Shown: piece after piece, positions 1 through 7,610 of the stretch
How the letters are laid out: each line of letters opens with the position of its first letter
How positions within the stretch are numbered: the stretch's first letter is position 1
Source: an uncultured bacterium
Lineage (GTDB): Bacteria; Patescibacteriota; Dojkabacteria; B142; OLB20
Direction of reading: 5' to 3'
Assembly (NCBI GenBank): GCA_937889205.1
Contig: CALARN010000046.1
Span: 1 to 10,668 of the forward strand
DNA length: 10,668 nucleotides
Notes under the pieces: model-generated
The model's database searches: none
The model's input: the letters and a program-made list of their open reading frames with translations, nothing else
What the model was told of the DNA's origin: nothing
Program-made: the position numbers and the translations under genes

Positions 1-1098
1 AATAAGCAAAGTGTAGATACCGGAGCTGCGGGAATAATAAACATGGTCGGCAATCAACTATTATTACATTTAGATGAAGCAGGAGCTGCAATTGCTGACT
101 CTTCGGGAAGCAATAATAATGCGACAGCAGTTAATACAAGTTTAGTATCAGGGCAATTTTCAGGAGCAAGAAGATTTACTGGAAGCAACTCATACTTACA
201 AATACTAAACTCTGCATCCCTTAATCCTACAAATGAAATTTCAATTGAGGCATGGGTTAAATGGAACATTAACCCAGCTACGGGAGCACAATGGGCACAG
301 ATTATCAATAAAAATGTTGATGACCAATATCAGATTCAACATAATTCTAATAACAGTGCTTTCGAATTTGCTTTAAGAACAAACACAAATAGGCGCTACG
401 TTCTTAGCACAACAGTACCCCAGCAAGGTGTTTGGTACCATATCGTCGGCACTTATAACGGAGCATCACTTAGGATTTATGTTAACGGCACTTATGAAAA
501 TGCAGTTTCGTTAAGTGGTACTATTCTCAGTTCAACTACTCCTGTTCGCATTGGCAGCAGAACTTCAAATGATAGGTTCTTTAATGGCGACATCGATGAA
601 GTGGCAATATATAACCGCGCCTTGAGTGCTACAGAGATTAGCAGTAGATATTTTGCAGGGAAATCTAAATTATTAATGCAAGTGAGAGCCTGTGAAGATA
701 GTAATTGCTCAGACGCTAGCTTCATAGGACCAGATAGAACATCTGCCACTTTCTTTGACGCCAAAGACCTGAGCAGATTAGATTTCGGTTCTGAATTAAT
801 TGGAAGATACTTTCAATACCAACTGCGCCTAGAAACAGGTAATAGCGGCTTCACGCCTAGAGTGAATAATATTTCAATCAATTCAACCACCTTAGATGTA
901 AGTTATACCGATTCAGTTGATGAGTGCATTGATTTCACCAATATGGTCAATGACACTGAAATGGTTAGAGTGCCATTCGACCCCCAAACCGGTAGCAATG
1001 AGAAAACAAATTACGCCGTTAGAAAAGTTAACGGAGTTACTCAGTTGTATGCCTGTACCAGTGAAAACGAAAAGCTAATTATGAATTCATTTCGTTAA
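1..1098 (+). CDS. LamG-domain surface protein, 5'-partial
   Basis: The reading frame is open from base 1, so the first ATG (43) is probably internal and the gene begins outside the window; 365 residues are visible. Residues about 18-220 form a LamG/concanavalin A-like jelly-roll domain: the hallmarks IEAWVKW, WYHIVGTYNG, LRIYVNG, VRIGSR and the closing FFNGDIDEVAIYNRALSATEI are all present. A second, beta-rich module follows (about 222-300, with QVRACEDSNCSDASF and RYFQYQLRLET), of a kind that accompanies LamG in large secreted proteins of Patescibacteria. LamG domains usually bind sugars or proteins, so a cell-surface or secreted adhesion role is inferred. The C-terminus ends abruptly with no membrane anchor or sorting signal, and its last 12 bp overlap the convergent glycosyltransferase gene. 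The signal peptide, if present, lies upstream of the window. Confidence 0.85.
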   Translation, partial: NKQSVDTGAAGIINMVGNQLLLHLDEAGAAIADSSGSNNNATAVNTSLVSGQFSGARRFTGSNSYLQILNSASLNPTNEISIEAWVKWNINPATGAQWAQIINKNVDDQYQIQHNSNNSAFEFALRTNTNRRYVLSTTVPQQGVWYHIVGTYNGASLRIYVNGTYENAVSLSGTILSSTTPVRIGSRTSNDRFFNGDIDEVAIYNRALSATEISSRYFAGKSKLLMQVRACEDSNCSDASFIGPDRTSATFFDAKDLSRLDFGSELIGRYFQYQLRLETGNSGFTPRVNNISINSTTLDVSYTDSVDECIDFTNMVNDTEMVRVPFDPQTGSNEKTNYAVRKVNGVTQLYACTSENEKLIMNSFR

Positions 1099-3366
1099 GC
1101 ATGGATTCTCAACAGACATATTACTAGGTAATAGAATCCCCCAAACAGCTAAATCTTTTGTAAGACTACACTCTACCAACGTATTATCCAATTGAGTCAA
1201 TACTTCTTTTGTGGGTTTTGTTTTGTTATATATGAACAACAACTTTCTATCATAAAGCTCAGGATACTCAAGCAGTTTCGACACTAATGCATCGTTATCT
1301 AACCTTTCTTCAAGGTAAAGCACACTTTGATTTGCCGGCCCATATAACCCTTGATAAAAATAAGTTCCCCAATCGACAATTACATAAAAATATTCACTCG
1401 CTAAATATTCATTATCAAGAATGGTCTTAACTTCTACTTTCGAACCATCATCATAATGCATCACCTTTTGGTCTGTAAAAGTAATGTAGTAATACAAATT
1501 AAAGAGGAAGCAAAATAATATAAATACTAATGCGGTCTTATAATACTTCTTTAGTAGATAGTTTAAACTATATCCCCAAGCAAGAATTAAAAAGGGGTAA
1601 GCCATAATGGCATGATGCATTTGAGCTGCATCGCGAGAGACAAAGAGGAACAAAGCCGTGATTGTGAAAGCCAAATAGTAGACAAATAAAGACTTACTTA
1701 TACCTAGTCCCCTTTTTCTTTTAATAAATTGAATTACCGCCGTAATAATGGGCAATGAGAAAAGAATTAATGAATATATGATTGGTAATATACTAATCTT
1801 TTTCATTTCATATGCCCGAGACGTAGCCTCGAGAGGGCTAAAAAACCTTCTAAATAACATTGAATCAAGATAAGTCTGTGGATTAAACATATCAATGATT
1901 GAGTTCTTACCCCTACCGAACTCATTTAATACAGGTTGTCCAGTTGTATTTTCAACTGGGGTTGCTTTCAAAAAAAGAATTAAAGGAATAACAAATACAA
2001 CAAAAGCAACAAATAACTGTAAAAATACTTTCTTTTTATTAGCTAATAAATATTCTCGATGCTGCCATGCATAAACTATAAAGACGAATAATAAGGCCGG
2101 ATAACCAAACACAAAAGATAATCTTGAATATATATTTAAAAATGAAAGCACAGCTAGCGCCAATAAATACCTAAGCTTCTTAGTTCTAAACCATTTGGCA
2201 ATGAAATAGCAAGAGAACAGAATAGCAGTTGTGTAGAACTGCACAATCCCAGTATCAATAATCATTTGATAATAATATGGAAAGAAAGCAACTAAACCAA
2301 TAAGAACATAAGCAAACTTTTGTTTTATAAGCTTAGCAAGTACCCATGCTTGTAATAATATAAAAATAAATCCAAGCATTCTAGCTGAATCGGGGGATTG
2401 CCAAAGTAAAAATAATGGATAATAGTATAAAGAGGCTAAACTTCCACCGTAACCGTATGATCGCAATGGCAGAGATTGACTAAACCCTGGCAACACTAAA
2501 TCATAACTACCACAGGCCTCACGAAACTGATTTAACTGATTACCCTCGTAGTGATTACAAATGATAGGATGATACTGCGAAAATTCATCCATGTTTATAG
2601 GCGCTCTTTTAACAATAGCAAAATATGTGAAAACTGCTAACAGTATTACTAACAAGATATTAAGCAGGCTGCTTCTTAAACTTGGTAAACGATATTTTAA
2701 TAAGGTCCATATAGCAATGAACCCATCGCGAACTGCCCTTATTTTTTTACCTTCTTCTTTGCTTCTGGGGTAGTAATTAATGGGAACTTCGTGAATTATT
2801 ATTTTCCTTCTAGAAATCTTGGCAGTCACCTCAGGACAAAATTCAAACCCTCTTGATTGTAAATCTAATTCTTCTAGCAACCCCTTGCGAAACAATTTAT
2901 AGCCTGTAGCTTCATCAGTGATATGTGTTTGCCAAATAATATTTGTCACTAGACTAATGAATCTACCACCCCAGTAATATAACTCATTACTCTTAGCGTT
3001 GCTTTTCTTTAATAGCCTTGACCCATAAACTACTTCTGCGTTATCTGTTTGAAATGGTTTTAACAGGGCGGGATAATCTTGAGGTTCATATTCTAAATCG
3101 GCATCTTGAATAAGAATTACATCTCCCGTTGCTTTCTTTAGCCCCTCTCTAAGCGCAAAAGCCTTCCCCTGATTTTGCTCAAGCCTAATTAATTGGTACT
3201 GGGGGAACTCTTTTCTAATTAAATCGGACGTGCCATCAGTAGAGCCATCGTCGATAATAATTATTTCTTTAGTAATACCGTCAAGTTCTACCTTTTCAAT
3301 CTTGCGCAATATTTGTGGTAAATATACTAGTTCATTTAAACAGGGGATGAGAATACTTAATTTCAT
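1087..3366 (-). CDS. GT2 glycosyltransferase fused to a polytopic GT-C-like membrane domain
   Basis: This 759-residue protein has two parts. Residues 1 to about 225 are a GT-A fold family 2 transferase of the dolichyl/polyprenyl-phosphate mannose synthase type: the nucleotide-binding IIIIDDGSTDGT (35-46), the metal-binding DAD (88-90), DEATGYKLFRK (151-161) and GFEFCPEV (173-180) are intact. From about residue 233 roughly ten hydrophobic segments follow. The first extracytoplasmic loop carries an acidic MDE (259-261), reminiscent of the catalytic loop acid of GT-C enzymes such as ArnT and PMT. The likely role is to charge a polyprenyl phosphate with a sugar on the inner face and to move or transfer that sugar outside, modifying envelope glycans or proteins. 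The sugar is unknown. It starts at ATG 3366, 32 bp behind the YibE/F gene on the same strand, so co-transcription is likely. No Shine-Dalgarno is visible. An alternative is that the membrane half is only an anchor or flippase-like domain. Confidence 0.85.
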   Translation of the reverse strand: MKLSILIPCLNELVYLPQILRKIEKVELDGITKEIIIIDDGSTDGTSDLIRKEFPQYQLIRLEQNQGKAFALREGLKKATGDVILIQDADLEYEPQDYPALLKPFQTDNAEVVYGSRLLKKSNAKSNELYYWGGRFISLVTNIIWQTHITDEATGYKLFRKGLLEELDLQSRGFEFCPEVTAKISRRKIIIHEVPINYYPRSKEEGKKIRAVRDGFIAIWTLLKYRLPSLRSSLLNILLVILLAVFTYFAIVKRAPINMDEFSQYHPIICNHYEGNQLNQFREACGSYDLVLPGFSQSLPLRSYGYGGSLASLYYYPLFLLWQSPDSARMLGFIFILLQAWVLAKLIKQKFAYVLIGLVAFFPYYYQMIIDTGIVQFYTTAILFSCYFIAKWFRTKKLRYLLALAVLSFLNIYSRLSFVFGYPALLFVFIVYAWQHREYLLANKKKVFLQLFVAFVVFVIPLILFLKATPVENTTGQPVLNEFGRGKNSIIDMFNPQTYLDSMLFRRFFSPLEATSRAYEMKKISILPIIYSLILFSLPIITAVIQFIKRKRGLGISKSLFVYYLAFTITALFLFVSRDAAQMHHAIMAYPFLILAWGYSLNYLLKKYYKTALVFILFCFLFNLYYYITFTDQKVMHYDDGSKVEVKTILDNEYLASEYFYVIVDWGTYFYQGLYGPANQSVLYLEERLDNDALVSKLLEYPELYDRKLLFIYNKTKPTKEVLTQLDNTLVECSLTKDLAVWGILLPSNMSVENPCLTK

Positions 3367-3398
3367 TGATATACTTAGATAATACTACTCAATATAAA

Positions 3399-4544
3399 TT
3401 ATTCGGCATTGTTCGTAAAGTTTATACTATTTTGTTCATCTTTTTGCTCGTTTCTTTTTAATATATATACACCTAAGAATGTGGTAATGGGAACAGCTAG
3501 AATCAAGCCTATACTTGATAACAGCGTTATAATAATTTCTTGAGCAACATACTCTAAGTTAATAATTTTTTCTACACTGTCACTGGCATTCACAAATAAC
3601 AACAACAACGGCAAAGCACCACTGGTATAAACAAGCACTAGTGTATTTACCATTGAGGCTATATGATCTTTGCCGATTTGCATTGCTTTATGATAAAGCT
3701 CTTTAAAACTCAAGTGTTTAGCTACATCTTGTAACCCATATACAATACTGGTTTGAGAAATTGTAATATCATCTAAAACACCAATACTTCCAATAAGAAT
3801 GCTTGCAAGTATCAACCCCTTAATATTAATAAGCTCCCCTTTGACTGATTGCAATAACACAGCTTCTTCTGACGCAAACCCTGTTAATTTACCCAATTCT
3901 ATGAATATTAATGAGAGCATAACCGTGATTAGCAAAGCCGCCAAGGTAGAAAACACTGCTATGGTAGTCTTCCAAGAAAAGCCATGGGAGAAATAGAAGT
4001 TTAAACCCACCATGAAAAATGCCGCAACCGCAGCCACTAATACGGGTTCAACACCGCTACTGAACATTGGTAAGACGATAAATATCAAGATTAAAAAAGA
4101 AAAAGCCAAACCGAATAATGACATCACACCCTTTTTACCCGCAATAAGTAGGGTTAAAACACCAAAAATGAAAAATAAAATATAAATCGCGGGTTGTCTT
4201 ACCTCGTCTGCAACTGTATAAATGTCTTCTGTTTTAGTCTTGTCGCTGAGCGTTAACTTACTAACATATATTTGCTCACCAATCGCATAGGCTCTCTGCC
4301 TAGGGTCATTAAGATTATTATTCTCAAGTGTAACAACCTGTCCTGCTTCAGGTCCTTCTTCGAATCTAATTTTCAAAGTCTGAACTGTTCCCGAACGCCC
4401 TTCAACATCCACCGTTTCTGCAGAAACTATTGTCATTACTGTTGCCTGATATTGATCATCAACATCTTGCGCCTGCACACTTAATGGTAGTAAAGCTTTA
4501 ATAGCAATAACAATGAAGATAAATGATTTAGCGAATTTGTGCAT
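3399..4544 (-). CDS. YibE/F-family membrane protein
   Basis: This 381-residue integral membrane protein belongs to the YibE/F family (PF07907). Residues 1-26 are a signal peptide ending near VQAQ. A small extracytoplasmic beta domain (about 30-110) follows, and then seven or eight hydrophobic segments from about 118. The family signature GSIGVLDDITISQ (252-264) and the conserved GKDHIASMVNTLVLVYTSGA stretch (291-310) are both present. The biochemical function of YibE/F proteins is not established; they are presumed transporters or envelope proteins. The tail (360-381) is charged and cytoplasmic. The gene lies 126 bp downstream of the aldolase gene and 32 bp upstream of the glycosyltransferase, which suggests a two-gene transcript from the promoter-like TATAAT at 4638-4643. 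The start at ATG 4544 fits the signal peptide well. Confidence 0.9.
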   Translation of the reverse strand: MHKFAKSFIFIVIAIKALLPLSVQAQDVDDQYQATVMTIVSAETVDVEGRSGTVQTLKIRFEEGPEAGQVVTLENNNLNDPRQRAYAIGEQIYVSKLTLSDKTKTEDIYTVADEVRQPAIYILFFIFGVLTLLIAGKKGVMSLFGLAFSFLILIFIVLPMFSSGVEPVLVAAVAAFFMVGLNFYFSHGFSWKTTIAVFSTLAALLITVMLSLIFIELGKLTGFASEEAVLLQSVKGELINIKGLILASILIGSIGVLDDITISQTSIVYGLQDVAKHLSFKELYHKAMQIGKDHIASMVNTLVLVYTSGALPLLLLFVNASDSVEKIINLEYVAQEIIITLLSSIGLILAVPITTFLGVYILKRNEQKDEQNSINFTNNAE

Positions 4545-4637
4545 CTATTAAATAATTTAATAATAAAAATTTTCTCTTCCTGCTGAATGAATACACACAA
4601 GAACTCTATTTATGCGACAAAGTTTACAACCCACACC

Positions 4638-4643
4638 ATTATA
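4638..4643 (-). promoter_or_regulatory. Candidate -10 element for the YibE/F-glycosyltransferase transcript
   Basis: The minus strand reads a perfect TATAAT here, in the 126-bp gap between the aldolase stop and the YibE/F start, about 94 bp before the ATG. No good -35 lies at 16-18 bp: a TTGAGA occurs only 12 bp upstream, which is too close. No terminator hairpin for the aldolase gene is seen in this gap, so read-through from the aldolase is also possible. Confidence 0.35.
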
Positions 4644-4670
4644 CTGTCCTCAAATTCTCAACGAGTTAGT

Positions 4671-5639
4671 TTAAGCAACCATACCCGCTGAACCAAGCAC
4701 CTTAATATTTTTTTGTTTATATAATTCTTTCAAATTTTCTCTAGCCAATCCTAAATAACTTCTAGGATCAAACTCTCGAGGATTTTCAATAAGCACCTTT
4801 CGTACTGCAGCAGTCATTGCCAGTCGTCCGTCAGAATCGATATTTATTTTGCAAACTGCAGATTTTGCAGCCTCTCTCAACTGTTCTTCAGGAATACCGA
4901 TTGCATCATCTAATTTACCACCATATTTATTAATTTCTGCGACTAAATGCTGGGGTACTGAAGATGAACCATGCAGCACAATTGGGAAGCCAGGCAATTT
5001 TATCTCAATCTCTTTTAAAATATCTAACCTTATCTGAGGTATGGTCCCGGGTTTAAATTTATATGCCCCATGTGATGTTCCGATAGAAATTGCAAGACTA
5101 TCTACACCTGTTTTTGCAACGAAATCTTGTACTTCTTCTGGCTTAGTATAATTTGACTTTTCAGACTGAACCTCGTCTTCAATGCCTGCCAAAACTCCCA
5201 ATTCACCTTCAACAGTGACATCAAATTGATGAGCGTAATCAACAACTTTTTTTGTTAAAGCAATATTTTCTTCATAAGGTAAAGCCGAACCATCAATCAT
5301 AACTGATGAAAAACCATTATCTATACATTCTTTACATAACTCAAAAGAATTTCCGTGATCAAGATGTAAGACTATGGGAATCTCTTTGCCTAGTGATTTT
5401 GCATAAGCTGCTGCTCCTGACGCTAAAGCTCGCAATAAGCCCGGATCAGTATATAATCGGGCACCTTTAGATACCTGCATAATTACTGGAGAAGCAGTTT
5501 CTACGCAGGCTTGAATAATACCTTGAAATTGCTCTAGGCTACAAAAGTTATATGCAGGAACAGCATATTGTCGTGCCATAGCATCTTTAAATAACTCTCT
5601 AGTATTAACTAAGCCAAGCTCTTTGTATGAAGTACTCAT
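4671..5639 (-). CDS. fba: Class II fructose-bisphosphate aldolase
   Basis: This 322-residue zinc-dependent aldolase interconverts fructose 1,6-bisphosphate with dihydroxyacetone phosphate and glyceraldehyde 3-phosphate in cytoplasmic glycolysis/gluconeogenesis. The family residues are in place: LHLDHG (91-96, catalytic Asp94 and zinc His95), VEGELG (143-148), IGTSHGAYKF (186-195, zinc His190), VLHGSSSVP (221-229, zinc His223) and the phosphate-binding NIDSDGR (266-272). The reading frame is open further upstream to a GTG at 5768, but those 43 extra residues are hydrophobic, unlike the family, and lie in the divergent promoter region. ATG 5639 gives the normal class II N-terminus, so I chose it. 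A TACAAT -10-like element lies at 5672-5677. A related bisphosphate aldolase specificity (for example tagatose) cannot be excluded from motifs alone, but a fructose enzyme is the simplest call. Confidence 0.93.
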   Translation of the reverse strand: MSTSYKELGLVNTRELFKDAMARQYAVPAYNFCSLEQFQGIIQACVETASPVIMQVSKGARLYTDPGLLRALASGAAAYAKSLGKEIPIVLHLDHGNSFELCKECIDNGFSSVMIDGSALPYEENIALTKKVVDYAHQFDVTVEGELGVLAGIEDEVQSEKSNYTKPEEVQDFVAKTGVDSLAISIGTSHGAYKFKPGTIPQIRLDILKEIEIKLPGFPIVLHGSSSVPQHLVAEINKYGGKLDDAIGIPEEQLREAAKSAVCKINIDSDGRLAMTAAVRKVLIENPREFDPRSYLGLARENLKELYKQKNIKVLGSAGMVA

Positions 5640-5671
5640 AATAAAAAGATAAAAAATGATTATTATTGTGT

Positions 5672-5677
5672 ATTGTA
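5672..5677 (-). promoter_or_regulatory. Candidate -10 element for the aldolase gene
   Basis: The minus strand reads TACAAT about 32 bp before the chosen aldolase ATG, which would give a leader of roughly 25 nt. No convincing -35 hexamer lies at the usual distance; TTAGGC sits at about 19 bp. It supports ATG 5639 over the upstream GTG, which lies on the far side of this element. Confidence 0.3.
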
Positions 5678-5746
5678 ACAAAAAATAACCATATCTGCCT
5701 AAGTATTTGCGACAATATTTGCCAGGCGATATACACACTTTCACTA

Positions 5747-5752
5747 TATAAT
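5747..5752 (+). promoter_or_regulatory. Candidate -10 element for the radical SAM gene
   Basis: A perfect TATAAT lies 30 bp before ATG 5783, overlapping other AT-rich -10-like strings (TATGAT at 5753-5758). No -35 is present at the standard spacing; TTGCCA at 5719-5724 is 22 bp away, too far. The divergent gap 5640-5782 therefore carries a plausible start site for each strand, but only the -10 elements can be argued. Confidence 0.35.
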
Positions 5753-5782
5753 TATGATATATTCTCACAAATTATTCTAATT

Positions 5783-6466
5783 ATGGAATTTTGCGAAAAG
5801 TTACAAACACCAATAAGATACGCAGAATATTCTAGAGGCATAACTACGCTTGGCCCCTACTTCAAAGATTTACCTAGAGTAGCGCTTTGGGTACAAGGCT
5901 GTCGCTTAAAATGCCCTGAATGCATTTCTCCTGAATGGCGAGACTTTCAAGGTGGTATCTTATCTACAGTTGGGCAAGTTATTGCAAATATTTTTCCTAA
6001 TTTGGATACAACCCACTATAGTGGTATTTCAATTTCGGGTGGTGAGCCCTTAGAACAAGCAGAAGGTCTCTGCGATATGCTAGAAGTATTGCACTACTTG
6101 AATCCAGATTTTCATGTTATAACCTACACAGGTAAATCAATGGCTGAAATAGAACAAATGCCATTATTTCCAAGATTATCGCAAGTCACGAATATACTCG
6201 TAACAGAACCATATATTGCAGCTCTAAATGATGGTAAATATGGATTAATGGGAAGTAGTAACCAAATCATCTACGCAAATATTGCAAAGAAATGGATAAT
6301 TAGAAATACCGTACAGCCTGAACAATTTTCACATCCCTTAGATAATTATCCCTACGAAAGCGTTAGGCGAACAGTACAGTTCACTACTAATACACATGAT
6401 AATCAAGGACTACTCATGGTTGGTATTCCACCTAAAGGATTACTTGATGCATTTAAAAGTATTTAA
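5783..6466 (+). CDS. NrdG-like radical SAM / 4Fe-4S activating protein
   Basis: This 227-residue protein carries the radical SAM cluster motif CxxxCxxC (Cys40, Cys44 and Cys47, in VQGCRLKCPEC), a GGEP SAM-binding motif (86-89) after the ISISGG strand, and GSSNQ (157-161). The last corresponds to the RGSSNQ end of NrdG, the activase of anaerobic ribonucleotide reductase. It is longer than E. coli NrdG (154 residues): about 65 residues follow GSSNQ and end in a GIPPKGLLDAF segment. Many orphan NrdG-like proteins of unknown partner share this general plan, and no nrdD is in the window, so the target enzyme is unknown. The usual VDGPF/VDGKF strand reads VTEPY here. The frame continues upstream to a TTG at 5666, but ATG 5783 is chosen because it gives a normal NrdG-type N-terminus and keeps the promoter region free. 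It is divergent from the aldolase and convergent with the Nudix gene (14-bp gap). Confidence 0.8.
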   Translation: MEFCEKLQTPIRYAEYSRGITTLGPYFKDLPRVALWVQGCRLKCPECISPEWRDFQGGILSTVGQVIANIFPNLDTTHYSGISISGGEPLEQAEGLCDMLEVLHYLNPDFHVITYTGKSMAEIEQMPLFPRLSQVTNILVTEPYIAALNDGKYGLMGSSNQIIYANIAKKWIIRNTVQPEQFSHPLDNYPYESVRRTVQFTTNTHDNQGLLMVGIPPKGLLDAFKSI

Positions 6467-6480
6467 TTTCTACTTTACTT

Positions 6481-7176
6481 TTAAAATTCTTCTATTAAGA
6501 ACTCCTTTTCAATAAATCCGCTTTTCCCAGATTTCATTAAATCATAAACCTCAATCTCATCATAGTAAAGCTTGTCTTGCTGATTAAACTCACTGCATAA
6601 AACCCAGCGATTCTCACCACTTGGTAAACTATTTAATTCACCCAGTGGCTTAGTTGCATTAACTACAAAGAAAAACTTATCTTCTAATAAACGACCGTTC
6701 TCTTTCAGATACACAAGCTCGTGAATGATGTATTTAAATTCTAATTCTGCAGTCAATCCCGTTTCTTCTTCAAGCTCTCTAGCTGCAGTCATCAGGATAT
6801 TTTCTCCCCATGCTATCTTACCGGTTACAAAACCTTGAAATCCATAATAGGGCTCTTTTAATCTTTTTTGAACTAACACATATTTCTTACCATCCTCTTC
6901 TTTTTCAATAATGAGCATTACACCCAGCTTGGCTTGTTTCTCAATGATTGTCTTTTCAGTGTCCATTCTATTTGCGAACTCTTTACCCGATATTGTTAAT
7001 TCATAACAATCATTATGCTTCTTAACCAGATCTGTTTTCATTAAGCATCCTAGATGGTAATTAAAGTGATCTGTAGAGAGCTTGCTTGCTTTGGCTAATT
7101 TTGAAAAACTGGCAGATTTATTTAACAACAAATACTTCAGTATTTGCATTTGAGAATTGTGAATCTGAATATCCAT
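6481..7176 (-). CDS. Winged-helix/Nudix hydrolase-domain regulator
   Basis: Of the 231 residues, about 1-72 form an N-terminal winged helix-turn-helix of ArsR/MarR style (LSTDHFNYHLGCLMKTDLVKK as the recognition region, then a wing and TISGKEFANRM). Residues about 80-200 form a Nudix domain. The Nudix box at 119-141 fits Gx5Ex7REUxEExGU exactly (G119, E125, then RELEEETGL at 133-141), so hydrolysis of a nucleoside-diphosphate compound is chemically possible. The arrangement is the reverse of NrtR, which has Nudix first and winged helix second. The same HTH-first plan is, to my knowledge, common in Patescibacteria. I infer a DNA-binding sensor whose ligand is a nucleoside-diphosphate derivative such as ADP-ribose or a nucleotide sugar; a housekeeping Nudix enzyme is the alternative. 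A TTG at 7185 would add three residues, but ATG 7176 is preferred. It is divergent from two unknown genes across a gap containing a palindrome. Confidence 0.85.
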   Translation of the reverse strand: MDIQIHNSQMQILKYLLLNKSASFSKLAKASKLSTDHFNYHLGCLMKTDLVKKHNDCYELTISGKEFANRMDTEKTIIEKQAKLGVMLIIEKEEDGKKYVLVQKRLKEPYYGFQGFVTGKIAWGENILMTAARELEEETGLTAELEFKYIIHELVYLKENGRLLEDKFFFVVNATKPLGELNSLPSGENRWVLCSEFNQQDKLYYDEIEVYDLMKSGKSGFIEKEFLIEEF

Positions 7177-7203
7177 AAGTAACAATAAAAAAGTTATAGC
7201 TTC

Positions 7204-7209
7204 ATTGTA
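7204..7209 (-). promoter_or_regulatory. Candidate -10 element for the winged-helix/Nudix gene
   Basis: The minus strand reads TACAAT 27 bp before ATG 7176, giving a leader of about 20 nt. The -35 region (AGCCAA) is poor, and the 20-bp palindrome at 7232-7251 begins right at its upstream edge. A protein bound there could contact polymerase at this weak promoter. Confidence 0.3.
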
Positions 7210-7231
7210 GACTTAATAATCATTTTTTGGC

Positions 7232-7251
7232 TACTGAAATTGTTTTCAGTA
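7232..7251. promoter_or_regulatory. Perfect 20-bp palindrome, candidate operator
   Basis: The arms TACTGAAA and TTTCAGTA are perfect inverted complements around a 4-nt centre (TTGT). It lies in the divergent gap between the winged-helix/Nudix gene and the two unknown genes, 22 bp upstream of the Nudix -10 and 35 bp upstream of the plus-strand TTGACA. Neither strand has a run of T after it, which argues against a terminator. The symmetry fits a dimeric winged-helix protein, and the adjacent Nudix regulator is the obvious candidate to bind it (inference). Confidence 0.5.
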
Positions 7252-7286
7252 AAAACATAGTTAGCCGTGGATACAAATCTAATATA

Positions 7287-7315
7287 TTGACAGGCTCATT
7301 TAGTTAAGGTATGAT
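7287..7315 (+). promoter_or_regulatory. Near-consensus sigma70-type promoter for the two unknown genes
   Basis: TTGACA (7287-7292) is separated by exactly 17 bp from TATGAT (7310-7315), the best promoter match in the window. Transcription would begin near 7322, about 17 nt before ATG 7339, leaving no room for much leader. The strength suggests that the downstream pair is either highly expressed or kept off by a repressor. Confidence 0.75.
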
Positions 7316-7338
7316 GTAAATGGTTATATATTCATTAT

Positions 7339-7581
7339 ATGTGTAATGCTTGTGAAAGGTCTAGTCAATTACTTCATGATGTTGTTGAAGCAGATGGCAA
7401 AGTTGCCAACATATACTTTCAATTGCTTTCAACCACTCTTCCTAGATTTAGGTTTGGAGATTTTGCACCATGGCACACTCTAGTTGGAAGCACACCACCA
7501 GAACATTGTTTACACTTAGAAGCTACAGAAATTAGTAACTTTATGCAAAAGTTTCGCAGTGATTATTTGCAAGAAATTTAA
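7339..7581 (+). CDS. Unknown 80-residue protein with an N-terminal CxxC
   Basis: I do not recognise this family. The 80-residue product begins MCNACERSSQLLHDVVEADG, with Cys2 and Cys5 as a CxxC, a third cysteine at 57, and scattered histidines (13, 46, 56 and 59). It has no signal peptide or membrane segment and looks like a small cytoplasmic globular protein with helical ends. It is supported as a gene by the strong promoter ending 23 bp before its ATG and by a second unknown gene 29 bp downstream in the same direction. Metal binding through the cysteines is possible but unproven. There is no Shine-Dalgarno. It is divergent from the winged-helix/Nudix gene, so shared control is plausible. 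Confidence 0.65.
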   Translation: MCNACERSSQLLHDVVEADGKVANIYFQLLSTTLPRFRFGDFAPWHTLVGSTPPEHCLHLEATEISNFMQKFRSDYLQEI

Positions 7582-7610
7582 GATATTCCACAACTTTTTG
7601 TTTGTAATAG

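Noticed and set aside
2591..2773. Short open frames inside the glycosyltransferase, YibE/F and aldolase genes (for example plus 2591-2773, 3799-3996, 4272-4484, 4849-5037)
   Set aside because: They are antisense shadows of well-supported genes with no promoter or family match.
5742..5757. NrdR-box-like string (CACTATATA) before the NrdG-like gene
   Set aside because: Only the left half fits the NrdR consensus, the right half does not, no second box is present, and AT-rich promoter DNA gives such matches by chance.
5640..5768. N-terminal extension of the aldolase from a GTG at 5768
   Set aside because: The extra 43 residues are hydrophobic, are unlike the family and would cover the divergent promoter region; ATG 5639 gives a normal aldolase.
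5666..5782. N-terminal extension of the radical SAM protein from a TTG at 5666
   Set aside because: It would add 39 residues with no family match and overlap the aldolase promoter; ATG 5783 gives the usual NrdG-like beginning.
7339..7581. The 80-residue CxxC protein as a RiPP precursor for the nearby radical SAM protein
   Set aside because: The radical SAM protein is NrdG-like without a SPASM or peptide-binding domain, a divergent gene lies between them, and the small protein lacks a leader-core layout.
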